NCBI GenBank assembly: GCA_963756745.1
Contig: CAVWOU010000010.1
Location: 62,001 to 126,000, forward strand
Origin: DASPWW01 sp963756745
GTDB lineage: Bacteria; Actinomycetota; Thermoleophilia; Solirubrobacterales; 70-9
Direction: 5' to 3'
Length of the DNA stretch: 64,000 bases
Below the pieces are notes generated by a model. It was not told the DNA's origin. It saw only the letters and a program-made list of their open reading frames with translations, and made no database searches. This document shows, piece after piece, positions 34,715 through 46,433 of the stretch (positions are counted from its first letter, which is position 1; the number at the start of each line of letters is the position of its first letter). Made by a program: the position numbers and the translations under genes.

Positions 34715-35377
34715 TCAGTTGTTACTGCCACTCACGGTGCCCGCGAAGAAGCAGTCGTCGCTGCCGCCACCAACGTCGGACGTGACGAAGATGAACTCTG
34801 CCACGCCGGAACCATCCTCCTGGAACGCGGTGACCGTATGCTGATCGTTGTCGATGAGGTTGACGCCGGCGTTGGGGAGGTCGACTGCCGCAGTGAGGTC
34901 GTCGGAGTAGCGAGCTGTCGTCGTTTCCGTCGAGCACGACGCCGTCGCAGCCACCAGTTATCCGCGCTCGCGGTGAGCGTGAACCCGTCCGCGGTAACGG
35001 TCTCGTCCGAGCCCGGGTCGCCGTCAACAATGAAGTTGAACGACGTTCGCTCCGGCGTGCCGCCGGGTGCGCCGGGCGCGCCGGGTGCGCCGGGCGCGCC
35101 GGGGCCACCGCCCTGCGCGAGCGCCTGGTCGGCCGTGGTCTGCGCCGCTGTCGATCGCGGTAGTGCCTGCGTCGGTCGTTCTCGTTGAGGGCCTGCTGGG
35201 CGAGCGTTCTGTCGCCTGCTTCGCCTTCTTGAGCGCCTTCTTGGCGATCTTCTTCGCGCTCGCCGAAGTCGACGCCGTCGGATCCGACGATTGACCGATC
35301 GCCGGTACTGCTACTGCTAGGGCCAAGACTGCGCTCAGCCCCAGTACCAAGTACCGCTTACCGCGAGCGGGCCGCAT
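34715..35377 (-). CDS. exported collagen-like protein, paralogue 2 (frameshifted)
   Basis: Composite of about 220 residues. The signal is GKRYLVLGLSAVLALAVAVPAIGQ. SSDPTASTSASAKKIAKKALKKAKQA follows; after breaks near 35200 and 35150, TTADQALAQGG and four Gly-Ala-Pro triplets; then a C-terminal domain, TSFNFIVDGDPGSDETVTADGFTLTASAD. After a further break near 34940 it continues AGVNLIDNDQHTVTAF, GVAEFIFVTSDVGGGSDDCF and FAGTVSGSNN. The stop is at 34715. It diverges head-to-head from paralogue 3. The domain order matches paralogues 1 and 3, with a different C-terminal head from paralogue 1. Confidence 0.65.
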
Positions 35378-35735
35378 GGGAACGCGGAATTCCGCTTGCT
35401 AGCGCGGTTCATAAACCGCAGGGGCCCGCTGAAAACCGCTCGGGAGGGGCGACGCTTGGCGCACATTTGGCGCACGCCCGGCGGCGCATTCTAGGCCGAT
35501 GGCGGGCCTCGACGGGACGCGCAAAGGGCGAGGTGGCGCTCTGCGGCTCGAAACTGGCCAAGTGCAATCGGGACACCGGTGCTTCACGCGCATGACCGAT
35601 CGTCGTCGAATCTGGTACAAGAGGTGGTCGAAGCCGTCGTGGACGACTGGGAGTTTGGGCGGCATCAGGTAAAGCAGCCGTCGGGTTTCTCCAAAGTCGG
35701 CGGGACAGCAGTTATCAAGAAGGGGAGCCGTACCT
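35378..35735. other. 358-bp divergent intergenic region between collagen-like paralogues 2 and 3
   Basis: No convincing gene. It holds a 6-bp hairpin GCGGTT-CATA-AACCGC (35404-35419) and a tandem TTGGCGCACA/TTTGGCGCACG repeat near 35456-35476. Promoters for both genes should lie here, but no clear -35/-10 pair is visible. Confidence 0.4.
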
Positions 35736-36407
35736 ATGCGTAAACGGTATGTGGTACTAGGGCTGAGCGCAGTCTTGGCCCTAGCAGTAGCGAGTACCGG
35801 CGTTCGGTCGGATCGGAAGGATCCGACGGCGACGCGCCTAGATGATGCCAAGCAGGCGTCAAGAAGAAGGCGAAGAAGGCGCTGAAGAAGGCGAAGGCCG
35901 CCAACAGGATAGGCCGACCAGGCCCTGACATGCGGCGAACGACGCGCAGGACACCACGATCACGACCGAGCAGCGCTCGCCGGCAGCGGCGGTGGCGGTG
36001 GCCGGTGGTCCTCCGGGTCCTCCGGGTCCCCCAGGGCCCCCGGGTCCCGCAGGAACAGCTGCCGGAGCGACGTTCTTCCGCACCCTGGACAATTCGTCCT
36101 CGAACGTCACCGCGGGCGGTTTCACGCTCACGCTTTCGGCGGATAACGACGGTAACTGCGACGACACCGGTGCTCCAGTCGCGAGACAACAGCTAGTTCT
36201 ACGGCGAGCGATCAAGAGATCGAACGACGTCACCGGCGACCTCGACGGCGACGCGATCCTCACCGGGCTCGACCGACGATGATACGTCGGTGGTGACCGC
36301 GAGGACCAACAGCGGTAGCGCCCGCGCACAGTGGGAGTTCGGGCTGGCGAACAACGCGGATGCGGAGCGGCGATTGTTTCGTCGCCGGCACCGTGTTCGG
36401 GACCTAG
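35736..36407 (+). CDS. exported collagen-like protein, paralogue 3 (frameshifted)
   Basis: Composite. RKRYVVLGLSAVLALAVA is nearly the same signal as paralogue 2. A frameshifted Lys-rich stretch (KKAKKALKKAKAA in a shifted frame near 35865-35900) follows, then Gly-Pro-Pro triplets (GGPPGPPGPPGPPGPAG, 36000-36060) and a head domain, ATFFRTLDNSSSNVTAGGFT and LTLSADNDGNCDD. Later pieces are SVVTARTNSGSARAQWEFGL and DCFVAGTVFGT, ending at TAG 36407. The ending matches DCFFAGTVSG of paralogue 2. GAGCC near 35725 is a weak ribosome site. The pair arose by inverted duplication, terminator included. Confidence 0.6.
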
Positions 36408-36434
36408 TCCCAGTAGGTACTCAAACAGGTAGGC

Positions 36435-36471
36435 GAGAGGCCGGGCCCAGCGCCCGGCCTCTCTCTTTCAG
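36435..36471 (+). terminator. terminator of collagen-like paralogue 3
   Basis: A stem of 12-13 bp, GAGAGGCCGGGC with its complement, plus TCTCTTTC. It lies 27 bp after the paralogue 3 stop and is the exact inverted copy of 34643-34679. Confidence 0.75.
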
Positions 36472-36743
36472 CGGCGGCGCGGAGCGTCAGCGCCGCGCAC
36501 GCGTAGCGACGGGCGGGGCCTCCGCTCGTCTTTGCGGTGGCAGATGCTCGGCCCGGCGGCAATCCCGTCCCTCCGCCTTCAACGCGCTCGACGTGACCGA
36601 AAGGTCGCCGAGTACCGCGTCTTACCCGCAGGCGTGGAAAACTCGCCGGGGTTCTATCGGCTCACGGCGGACGGGACGATCGAGCAGATCGACTTCCCTA
36701 CCCCGTAGCGGACCGGACCGAGTCATTAACCTCAACCTCACAC
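36472..36743. other. gap with a short orphan coding fragment before the transsulfuration genes
   Basis: Positions about 36600-36708 read AEYRVLPAGVENSPGFYRL then TADGTIEQIDFPTP-stop. This is protein-like and host-like in codon use, but has no coherent upstream start. It may be the end of a broken gene. No promoter is recognised. Confidence 0.35.
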
Positions 36744-38121
36744 GTGAGGGCCGAGGCAGGATCCGAGATCCACGAGTCTGCGCTCGAGCTGATCGGCGAG
36801 ACGCCGGTCGTTCGGCTCTCCCGCCTCGAGCCCGAGCCTCCGCACCGCGCTCGTCGCCAAGGTCGAGTTCCTCAACCCCGGCGGGTCCGTCAAGGACCGC
36901 CCCGCGGTGGCGATGATCGATGCGGCCGAGCGCGACGGCGTGCTGCGGCCCGGCGGGACGCTGGTCGAGCCGACCTCCGGCAACACCGGCCTCGGCCTGG
37001 CGATGGTCGGGGCGCTGCGCGGCTACAAGGTGATCGCGGTGATGCCCGACAAGATGAGCCGCGAGAAGATCGACACGCTGCGCGCGTTCGGCGCCGAGGT
37101 GGTGGTGTGCCCGACGGCGGTCCCGCCGGACTCGCCGCAGTCCTATTACCGGGTGGCCGATCGTCTCGCGGAGGAGATCGACGGCGCGTTCCAGCCCAAC
37201 CAGTACTTCAACCCCGCGAACCCCGAGTGCCCACTACCGCTCAACGGGGCCGGAGCTGTGGCGGCAGACCGGCGGGCGGGTCACGCACCTCGTCGCCGGC
37301 GTCGGCACGGGGGGCACGATCAGCGGCGTCGGCAGGTTCCTCAAGGAGCAGAACCCCGCGATCGAGGTCGTGGGCGCCGACCCCGAGGGGTCGATCTACT
37401 CGGGTGGGCCCGGCGCACCCCTATCGCGTCGAGGGGATCGGCGAGGACTTCTGGCCGGAGAGCCTGCACCGCGACGTCATCGACCGCTACATCACGATCG
37501 GCGACCGCGACTCGTTCCTGATGGCACGCCGGCTCGTCGCCCGCGAGGGGCTGTTCGCGGGCGGCTCGACGGGGACCGCGCTGTGCGCCGCGGTCCTCCT
37601 CGCCCGTGAGCTCGACGACCCCGATGCGATGGTCGCGACGATCATTCCCGACGGAGGCCGCCCCTACGTGTCCAAGGTCTTCAACGACTCGTGGATGCGC
37701 GAGCACGGATACCTCACCGAGGCGGGGCGCCAGACCGTCGGCGAGCTGCTCGCGCCAGAGGGGGGAGCCGGGCCCGATCCTCACGGTCAGCGGCCACGAC
37801 CAGGTGGGTCGAGCGCTCGAGCTGATGCGCGAGCACGCGGTCTCCCAGGTCCCGGTGGTCTCATCCGAGGACGAGCGGGCGTTCATCGGCACGGTCAGCG
37901 AGCGAGGCCTGCTGTGGGCCTCCGCCGAGCACCCGGGAATCCTCGGCGAGCAGGTCACCGAGGTGCTGGAGGCGCCGCTTCCCGAGCTCTCGGTCGAGGA
38001 CCCGGCCGACGACGCCGTGCGGTTGCTGCGCGGCGACACGAAGGCGCTGATCGTGCTCGAGAACGGCCGGCCGCTCGGGATCCTCACCGCCGTCGACCTG
38101 GTCGAGGCGCTGAACCGGTGA
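36744..38121 (+). CDS. cystathionine beta-synthase with CBS-domain pair (at least four frameshifts)
   Basis: PLP fold-type II enzyme that condenses serine and homocysteine to cystathionine. ALELIGETPVVRLSRLEPE starts the fold. After a break near 36840 come LVAKVEFLNPGGSVKDRPA (PLP Lys in SVKDR) and LVEPTSGNTGLGLAM. A break near 37235 restores HLVAGVGTGGTISGVGRFLK; one near 37400 restores HPYRVEGIGEDFWPESL; one near 37760 leads to the CBS pair (ILTVSGHDQVGRALELM ... LGILTAVDLVEALNR). The GTG start at 36744 is tentative. The stop overlaps the next gene's GTG by 4 bp, so this is a two-gene operon. O-acetylserine-dependent cysteine synthase activity is the alternative. Confidence 0.82.
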
Positions 38122-39204
38122 GCGCGAGCCGACGCCGCATCGAGACCCGCGTCGTCCATGCAGGGCTCGACCCCGATCCCACCTACGGCTCGGTGATCCC
38201 GCCGATCCACCAGACCTCTACGTACGTGCAGCCGGCGCCCGGCGAGTTCGTCGAGGACTACGACTACGCTCGCTCGGCGAACCCGACGCGCGCGGCGCTC
38301 GAGACCGCGCTCGGCGAGCTGGAGGGCGGGCGCGGGACGGCGTTCGCGAGCGGGATGGCCGCCACCCACGCGCTGATCACGGCGGCGCTCGAGGCCGGGG
38401 ACCATCTGATCCTCCCGCTCGATCTGTACGGGGGCACTTACCGGCTCGTCGACAAGGTGCTGACGCGGTTCGGGCTCGCGTACGACCTCGTCGACCAGCG
38501 CGACCTCGACGCGCTGCGGAGCCTGATCCGACCGCGGACGCGCATGATCTGGGTCGAGACGCCGACGAATCCGCTGCTCAACGTCGTCGACATCTCCGAG
38601 GTCGTGCGCGCCGCCGAGGGGGTGAGCGTGGTCGTCGACAACACGTTCGCGACGCCGATCGTGCAGCGGCCGCTCGAGCTGGGTGCAACCGCGGTCGTGC
38701 ACTCGACGACGAAGTACCTCGGCGGCCACTCGGACGTCGTGGGCGGCGCGGTGGTCACGCGGCGACGAGCCAGCTGCACGAGCGGGTCCGGTTCGTGCAG
38801 AACTCGGTCGGCGCGGTGCCGGGGCCCCTCGACTGCTTCCTCGTCCATCGCGGGCTTCGCACGCTCGCCCTGCAGGGTCGCGCCAGCACACGGCGAACGG
38901 ACGCGCCGTCAGCGAGCACCTCGCGGGCGCGCCGGGCGTCGATGACGTGAGGTGGCCCGGGTTCGGCGGGATGGTCTCGTTCCGCCACCCCGATGCGGTC
39001 GCGGTCGCGGCCCGGACGGAGATCTTCTCGCTCGCCGAGTCATTGGGCGGGGTCGAGTCGCTGATCGAGGTCCCCCAGGCGATGACCCACCAGTCGGTCG
39101 AGGACTCCGCTGCGGCGGTCCCGCCCGACCTGGTCCGGCTCTCATGCGGGATCGAGGCGGCCGAGGACCTGGTTGCGGACCTCGAGCAGGCGCTGGCCGG
39201 GTAG
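38118..39204 (+). CDS. cystathionine gamma-synthase/gamma-lyase family enzyme (two frameshifts)
   Basis: PLP-dependent Cys/Met metabolism enzyme of about 360 residues. RRRIETRVVHAGLDPDPTYG, YDYARSANPTRAALE, LPLDLYGGTYRL, WVETPTNPLL and VVDNTFATP are family signatures; the PLP Lys is in STTKYLGGHSD. Breaks near 38757 and 38885 join ERVRFVQNSVGAVPGPLDCF and LRTLALQVAR to the intact end (RLSCGIEAAEDLVADLEQAL). GTG at 38118 overlaps the upstream stop. With the beta-synthase it gives reverse transsulfuration (homocysteine to cysteine) if it acts as a lyase. Synthase and lyase cannot be separated by eye. Confidence 0.85.
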
Positions 39205-39218
39205 AGCCCGGGCCCTCG

Positions 39219-39539
39219 CTACCGCTGGGCGGGTTCCGGCGTCCCGCGCCGGTCGCCGTGCGCCGCCACCCGGACCGGCGCCGGCGCGGTGACGACTCGC
39301 GAGCGCCCGCCGGGCGGGCACTCGGGCATCGCCCGCGCTCCGGCAGGGTGCGGGCCACGCCGCGGACCGCGGGGGCTCCGAGGCGAGCGGCGCCAGCGGC
39401 GGAATCCGTGCTCCCCGTCGTCGGGCAGCTCCTCGATCTCGGGCTCGGCGCGCACCGCGTACCAGACCAGGAACAGTGCGGCCGCGATCGGGACCTTGAG
39501 GACCACCCCAAGGAAGAAGATCGGCCAGAACCCCTCCAC
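39219..39539 (-). CDS. small membrane protein, unknown function
   Basis: A 106-residue protein with one N-terminal membrane helix (EGFWPIFFLGVVLKVPIAAALFLVWYAV), an acidic stretch and a basic, Pro/Arg-rich cytoplasmic tail (HGFRRWRRSPRSPRGPRRG). The GTG start at 39539 puts the helix at the N-terminus; longer readings add an Arg-rich lead that looks like a shadow of the gene at 39542. It is convergent with the cystathionine enzyme, 14 bp away, and directly downstream of the HAD-like gene, so probably co-transcribed with it. No known family is recognised. Confidence 0.6.
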   Translation of the reverse strand: MEGFWPIFFLGVVLKVPIAAALFLVWYAVRAEPEIEELPDDGEHGFRRWRRSPRSPRGPRRGPHPAGARAMPECPPGGRSRVVTAPAPVRVAAHGDRRGTPEPAQR

Positions 39540-39541
39540 GG

Positions 39542-40036
39542 TCAGGGAGTGTATCCCGACTTCGCCCACGCGATCAACGTCTCGGTGTGGGCCTCCTCGA
39601 GCCCTCGATCGGACTCGACCGGGACGAGCAGCGTGGGGGCGTCGCGCATGCGCGCCCATTCCTGGCAGCTCTCGTCGATGCAGTCGTCGATCCACGCGAG
39701 CGGCCGGTCGCCGGCGTAGGCGCCGATCGCGTCGAGCTTCCAGTGCGCGGAGCCGAACCTGGCGCGCCCGTCGAACGTGAGGTAGGGGAGCTCCTCGAGC
39801 CCGAGCAGCGCGGGGAGGTGCTCGTTCGCGCGCTCCTCCCAACCGGTCGCCCACACGAGGTCGTACCAGTCGGAGAGCCGGCGCAGTCGCTCGCCCACGG
39901 GGCGAGAGATGCAGTGCGTGATCCCGTCGATCAACTGGAACTCTCCGGGCGCGTCCGCCGGGTCGGCAAACCCGAACAGGCTGATCACGCCGTCGACATC
40001 GACGGCGAGGATGGGTCGCTCCGCCTGCTCGGGCAC
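39542..40036 (-). CDS. HAD-like domain protein
   Basis: About 164 residues from GTG 40036. The nucleophile motif is ILAVDVDGVISLFG (DxDG) and a C-terminal IDDC is the acidic pair of the haloacid dehalogenase fold. RLRRLSDWYDLVWATGWEERAN and LAWIDDCIDESCQEWA match small actinobacterial HAD proteins without a large cap. It is likely a phosphatase or nucleotidase of unknown substrate. An ATG at 40093 would extend it into the rpsL start region and is less likely. It diverges from rpsL. Confidence 0.7.
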   Translation of the reverse strand: MPEQAERPILAVDVDGVISLFGFADPADAPGEFQLIDGITHCISRPVGERLRRLSDWYDLVWATGWEERANEHLPALLGLEELPYLTFDGRARFGSAHWKLDAIGAYAGDRPLAWIDDCIDESCQEWARMRDAPTLLVPVESDRGLEEAHTETLIAWAKSGYTP

Positions 40037-40079
40037 AGGCCCAGAGTAGAGGGCCGCGTGCCCGCTACCATTCGCCGCC

Positions 40080-40472
40080 GTGCCGAGCACCAATCAGCTA
40101 GTCCGCAAGGGGCGCACCCGTCCCAAGAAGAAGACGGCGACCCCCGGCCTGAAGTCGGGCCAGGGCCGCAAGCGGCGCCTGTCCGCGCCCCAGCGGCGCG
40201 GTGTTTGCACGCGTGTGTACACGGCGACTCCCAAGAAGCCGAACTCGGCGCTGCGCAAGGTGGCCCGGGTGCGGCTCACGAACGGCATGGAGGTCACCTG
40301 CTACATCCCCGGCGAGGGGCACAACCTCCAGGAGCACTCCGTCGTGCTCGTGCGCGGCGGCCGCGTCAAGGACCTTCCGGGCGTGCGCTACAAGGTCGTC
40401 CGCGGGACCCTCGACGCCGCCGGCGTCTCCGGGCGCAAGCAGTCCCGTTCGATGTACGGCGTGAAGAGCTAG
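40080..40472 (+). CDS. rpsL: 30S ribosomal protein S12
   Basis: A 130-residue protein. STNQLVRKGRTRPKKKT starts the N-terminal tail; TATPKKPNSALRKVARVRL holds the decoding-site Lys residues at the positions where streptomycin-resistance changes occur, with wild-type residues; GGRVKDLPGVRYKVVRG carries the second site. It opens the str operon. GTG start at 40080; the stop shares one base with the rpsG GTG. Confidence 0.97.
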   Translation: MPSTNQLVRKGRTRPKKKTATPGLKSGQGRKRRLSAPQRRGVCTRVYTATPKKPNSALRKVARVRLTNGMEVTCYIPGEGHNLQEHSVVLVRGGRVKDLPGVRYKVVRGTLDAAGVSGRKQSRSMYGVKS

Positions 40473-40942
40473 TGCCGCGCCGCGCACGAGCACCGATCCG
40501 CCCCGTCGAGGCCGACGCGCGCTACCGGAGCCGCCTCGTCCAGCAGGTGGTCAACAAGGTGATGCGCGGCGGCAAGAAGTCGCTCGCCGAGCGCGTCACC
40601 TACGACGCCCTCGCGATCGTGGGAGAGCGCACGAGCAGGCCTCCGGTGGAGGTCCTCGAGGAGGCGATCAAGGAGCTGACCCCCGTGCTCGAGGTGCGCT
40701 CGCGCCGCGTCGGGGGCGCGACCTACCAGGTGCCCGTCGAGGTCCCCGCGCGCCGGGCGCGCACGCTCGCCGTGCGGTGGCTGGTCCAGTTCGCGAGCCA
40801 GCGGCGCGAGAAGTCGATCCAGGAGCGGCTCGCGAACGAGATCCTCGACGCGACCCGGCAGCAGGGTGGCGCGTGGAAGCGCAAGGACGACATCTACCGC
40901 ATGGCTCAGGCCAACAAGGCCTTCGCGCACTACCGCTGGTAG
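40472..40942 (+). CDS. rpsG: 30S ribosomal protein S7
   Basis: A 156-residue protein of normal length: RRARAPIRPVEADARYRS, QQVVNKVMRGGKKSLAERV, VRSRRVGGATYQVPVEV and ERLANEILDATRQQGGAWKRK. It nucleates the 30S head. GTG at 40472 overlaps the rpsL TAG by one base. In most genomes fusA follows directly. Here two convergent membrane-protein genes intervene, so fusA must have its own promoter or a very long transcript. Confidence 0.97.
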   Translation: MPRRARAPIRPVEADARYRSRLVQQVVNKVMRGGKKSLAERVTYDALAIVGERTSRPPVEVLEEAIKELTPVLEVRSRRVGGATYQVPVEVPARRARTLAVRWLVQFASQRREKSIQERLANEILDATRQQGGAWKRKDDIYRMAQANKAFAHYRW

Positions 40943-40962
40943 AACCGGCCGGCTAACGACTC

Positions 40963-41526
40963 CTAGTGTGACGGCGCGCGCGGCCCTCGTGGCCGGCTCG
41001 CCGTTCGAGCGGCCTGCCGCACCGTCTCTTCCTCCTGCGTCTCCGAAGGGCGACCCCAGGGAAACATCTTGAGCTGCTCGGGTCGCAGGGTCGCCAGCGC
41101 CGCACCGGAGACCGCAAGCGCAACCGAGCCCACGAGCTCGAGCCAGAATCCGTCTCCCGGCTCGGCCTCGCTGGAGAAGAACACCCGGGAGGGCTCGTCG
41201 ACCGTCCCCTGCTGGCCGACGTCGGGCAGGTCGACGACGAGGAAGAACAAAAGCGACAACCCGCCGGCGATCGCCACCGCGATGGCGGCCGGCCGCGACC
41301 CCGCGACGACCGCCACGGTGAGCGCAACGAGGGCGAAGATCGCGAGCACCAGGAGCGCGTAGGAGTGCCGGTCCGCGGCGACGATCGTCTGCTGCGTCTC
41401 GCCGCTCGTGCCGAGGTCGAACTCGAACGTGGTCATAAGCTCCGACGCGCCGACGCACAGCGCCGCCGCCGCGCAGGCGAACGGGAGCAGGTACTCGACA
41501 CGCACGAGCGACCGCGCGTTGCTCAC
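40963..41526 (-). CDS. 4-TM membrane protein, unknown family, paralogue of next gene
   Basis: A 187-residue protein with four membrane helices: residues about 11-31, 54-77 (after HSY), 81-103 (ending VDLPDV) and 126-146 (starting DGFWLELVGSVAL). An acidic external loop lies between helices 3 and 4. The C-terminus is basic and cytoplasmic. It overlaps the upstream gene by 4 bp and shares with it the HSY, (V/I)D(L/I)P and GFWxxL marks in the same order, so the pair are tandem paralogues. No function is recognised. It converges with rpsG, leaving 20 bp. Confidence 0.7.
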   Translation of the reverse strand: MSNARSLVRVEYLLPFACAAAALCVGASELMTTFEFDLGTSGETQQTIVAADRHSYALLVLAIFALVALTVAVVAGSRPAAIAVAIAGGLSLLFFLVVDLPDVGQQGTVDEPSRVFFSSEAEPGDGFWLELVGSVALAVSGAALATLRPEQLKMFPWGRPSETQEEETVRQAARTASRPRGPRAPSH

Positions 41527-42332
41527 GCGCGCACCCCCGCCGCCCGCCGGGTGCCGGGCTCCCGCCGCCGGCGAACCCGACTGCGACCCGCCCGCCGCGC
41601 CGCGGGTCCGTGCTCCAGACGCACGTAGCGGCCGAGCAGAAGCCCCGTGACCACGAGCACGGCCGAGGACGCGAGCTGGACCCAGAAGCCCTCGACCAGC
41701 ATCGCCTCGGCTCCCTCGAAGCCGAGTGCCGCCTCGCCCTCGTCGAGGCCGGCCGGGATGTCGATCAAGAGGCTGACCACGATCCCGACGACGCCGAGCA
41801 GCGAGATCGCGCGGCCCAGCTGCCAGCGCCCGCGGAGCGCGATGGCCATCGCGCCGAGCGCGAGCACTGCGACCGGAAGCAGGATGTACGAGTGCGCCGA
41901 GCCGGCCGGCTGGCGGTCGGTCTGCGGCGGCGGCGCAACCGCCTCGACACCCTCGTAGAGCGGGACGCCGATCCCGACCCCGCGGTAGTCGACGAACTGG
42001 GAGACACCCAGCAAGACGGCCGCCGAGAGCACCACGGCGGCGACGGCGCGCGATGGTGTGACCACGCGTTCCGTCACCTGCATGGCGGTCCCAGTCCCTT
42101 CGCGGAACTTGCGAAGCGGGCCTCGAAGCGCCCGCGCCGCCTTGAGCTCGAGCCGGCCGATCGCCTCACCGGTCGCGACCACCGCCTTGACGATCTCCTG
42201 CAGCGCGCGGGCGCTCGACTCTGCGATCAGCCGTGTGCTCGACTCGGCTCTCGGCCGCTTCCTGGCATCCTGTCTCGGCCGCTTCCTGGGATCCCGTTCC
42301 GGCCGCTTCCCGCCTCGGTTTGAGGGCATCAT
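41523..42332 (-). CDS. 4-TM membrane protein, unknown family, with charged N-terminus
   Basis: A 269-residue protein. The first 90 residues are highly basic (repeated RKRP units), then a predicted amphipathic helix (SARALQEIVKAVVATGEAIGRLE). Four membrane helices follow: VAAVVLSAAVLLGVSQFV, ILLPVAVLALGAMAIAL (after HSY), LLGVVGIVVSLLIDIPAG and GFWVQLASSAVLVVTGLLL. Same motifs as the downstream gene. It diverges from fusA across 240 bp. A membrane protein pair inside the str operon suggests envelope-translation coupling or simple insertion; nothing in sequence decides. Confidence 0.7.
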   Translation of the reverse strand: MMPSNRGGKRPERDPRKRPRQDARKRPRAESSTRLIAESSARALQEIVKAVVATGEAIGRLELKAARALRGPLRKFREGTGTAMQVTERVVTPSRAVAAVVLSAAVLLGVSQFVDYRGVGIGVPLYEGVEAVAPPPQTDRQPAGSAHSYILLPVAVLALGAMAIALRGRWQLGRAISLLGVVGIVVSLLIDIPAGLDEGEAALGFEGAEAMLVEGFWVQLASSAVLVVTGLLLGRYVRLEHGPAARRAGRSRVRRRREPGTRRAAGVRA

Positions 42333-42454
42333 CCCTCTGCTAACATCGCGACTCGCTCATGCCTGGGCCACGCATGCGTCCGGGCGGGAGTCCATTCCTT
42401 TGGAGAGCCGCAGAACATAACTGTCGGTTGGGCCAGTTAGGCGGTTGACGCTGG

Positions 42455-42473
42455 GGCCCGCGAGGGCCTTTTT
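42455..42473 (+). terminator. terminator/attenuator hairpin in the fusA leader
   Basis: GGCCC-GCGA-GGGCC followed by five T lies 100 bp before the fusA ATG in the divergent gap. As the upstream genes face the other way, a terminator here would act on a fusA leader transcript, so attenuation is possible. The promoter position is not clear. Confidence 0.5.
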
Positions 42474-42572
42474 CGTGCGCCGATACCGCCTCGGGCCGAT
42501 CTCTCCTCCTCGTCTCGTCCGCCGGGACGACCGCTCCGACTCAACCAACGCAAACAGAGACTTTACGGACAA

Positions 42573-44687
<2,115 letters not shown>

Positions 44688-44759
44688 CGGCTATATTTCC
44701 TCGGTTCTCCGAATAAACCCGCAAACAACGCGTAAGACAGCAAGAGCCAAAGGAGCGAG

Positions 44760-45944
<1,185 letters not shown>

Positions 45945-45949
45945 CACCA

Positions 45950-45974
45950 GGGCCGGCCGCAAGGCCGGCCCGTT
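45950..45974 (+). terminator. terminator hairpin after tuf
   Basis: GGGCCGGCC-GCAA-GGCCGGCCC (9-bp stem, tetraloop), then GTTT. The T tract is short, so termination may be partial. The following 130 bp before rpsJ also contain a GGCGGCGCCGCC palindrome. Confidence 0.6.
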
Positions 45975-46105
45975 TCGCGGCGGCGCCGCCGTCGCGTTAG
46001 GACGTCAAGCACATACGACCGGGGCGGCGCTCCACACGGGCGGCGCCCCAACTGCGCGAAGAGGGCGCATCGAATCACGCACACCGAAGGACCGAGAAAC
46101 GGCAA

Positions 46106-46426
46106 GTGGCAACGATTGGAGCAACAAAGATCCGGATCCGCCTCAAGGCGTACGACCACGAGGCGATCGATCGCGCCGCCCGCGAGATCGTGGAGACGGC
46201 GCAGCGCACCGGTGCCCGGGTATCCGGCCCGATCCCCCTGCCGACCTCGAAGAACGTGTACTGCGTGATCCGCTCCCCGTTCAAGGACAAGGACTCGCGC
46301 GAGCACTTCGAGATCCGGACCCACAAGCGGCTGATCGACATCCACGAGCCGACGCCGAAGACAGTCGACGAGCTGCAGCGGATGGAGACGCTGCCGGCCG
46401 GGGTCGACGTCGAGATCCGGCTCTAG
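46106..46426 (+). CDS. rpsJ: 30S ribosomal protein S10
   Basis: A 106-residue protein: IRIRLKAYDHEAIDRAAREIVETA, GARVSGPIPLPTSKN, FEIRTHKRLIDIHEPT and LPAGVDVEIRL. It sits in the 30S head, and as NusE it joins antitermination complexes. GTG start at 46106. First gene of the S10 operon; rplC follows after 62 bp that fold into a long hairpin. Confidence 0.97.
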   Translation: MATIGATKIRIRLKAYDHEAIDRAAREIVETAQRTGARVSGPIPLPTSKNVYCVIRSPFKDKDSREHFEIRTHKRLIDIHEPTPKTVDELQRMETLPAGVDVEIRL

Positions 46427-46433
46427 GTGGTAG

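Noticed and set aside
35404..35419. tRNA-like arm GCGGTT-CATA-AACCGC
   Set aside because: The flanks do not form acceptor, D or T arms, so no tRNA is present. No tRNA or rRNA gene was recognised anywhere in the window.
36560..36708. A separate small gene before the transsulfuration operon
   Set aside because: The end looks coding, but there is no coherent start or ribosome site; kept only as a fragment note.
45975..46060. An S10-operon leader with defined fold
   Set aside because: GC-rich palindromes are present, but the long arms near 46021-46051 do not pair cleanly; chance is likely at this GC content.
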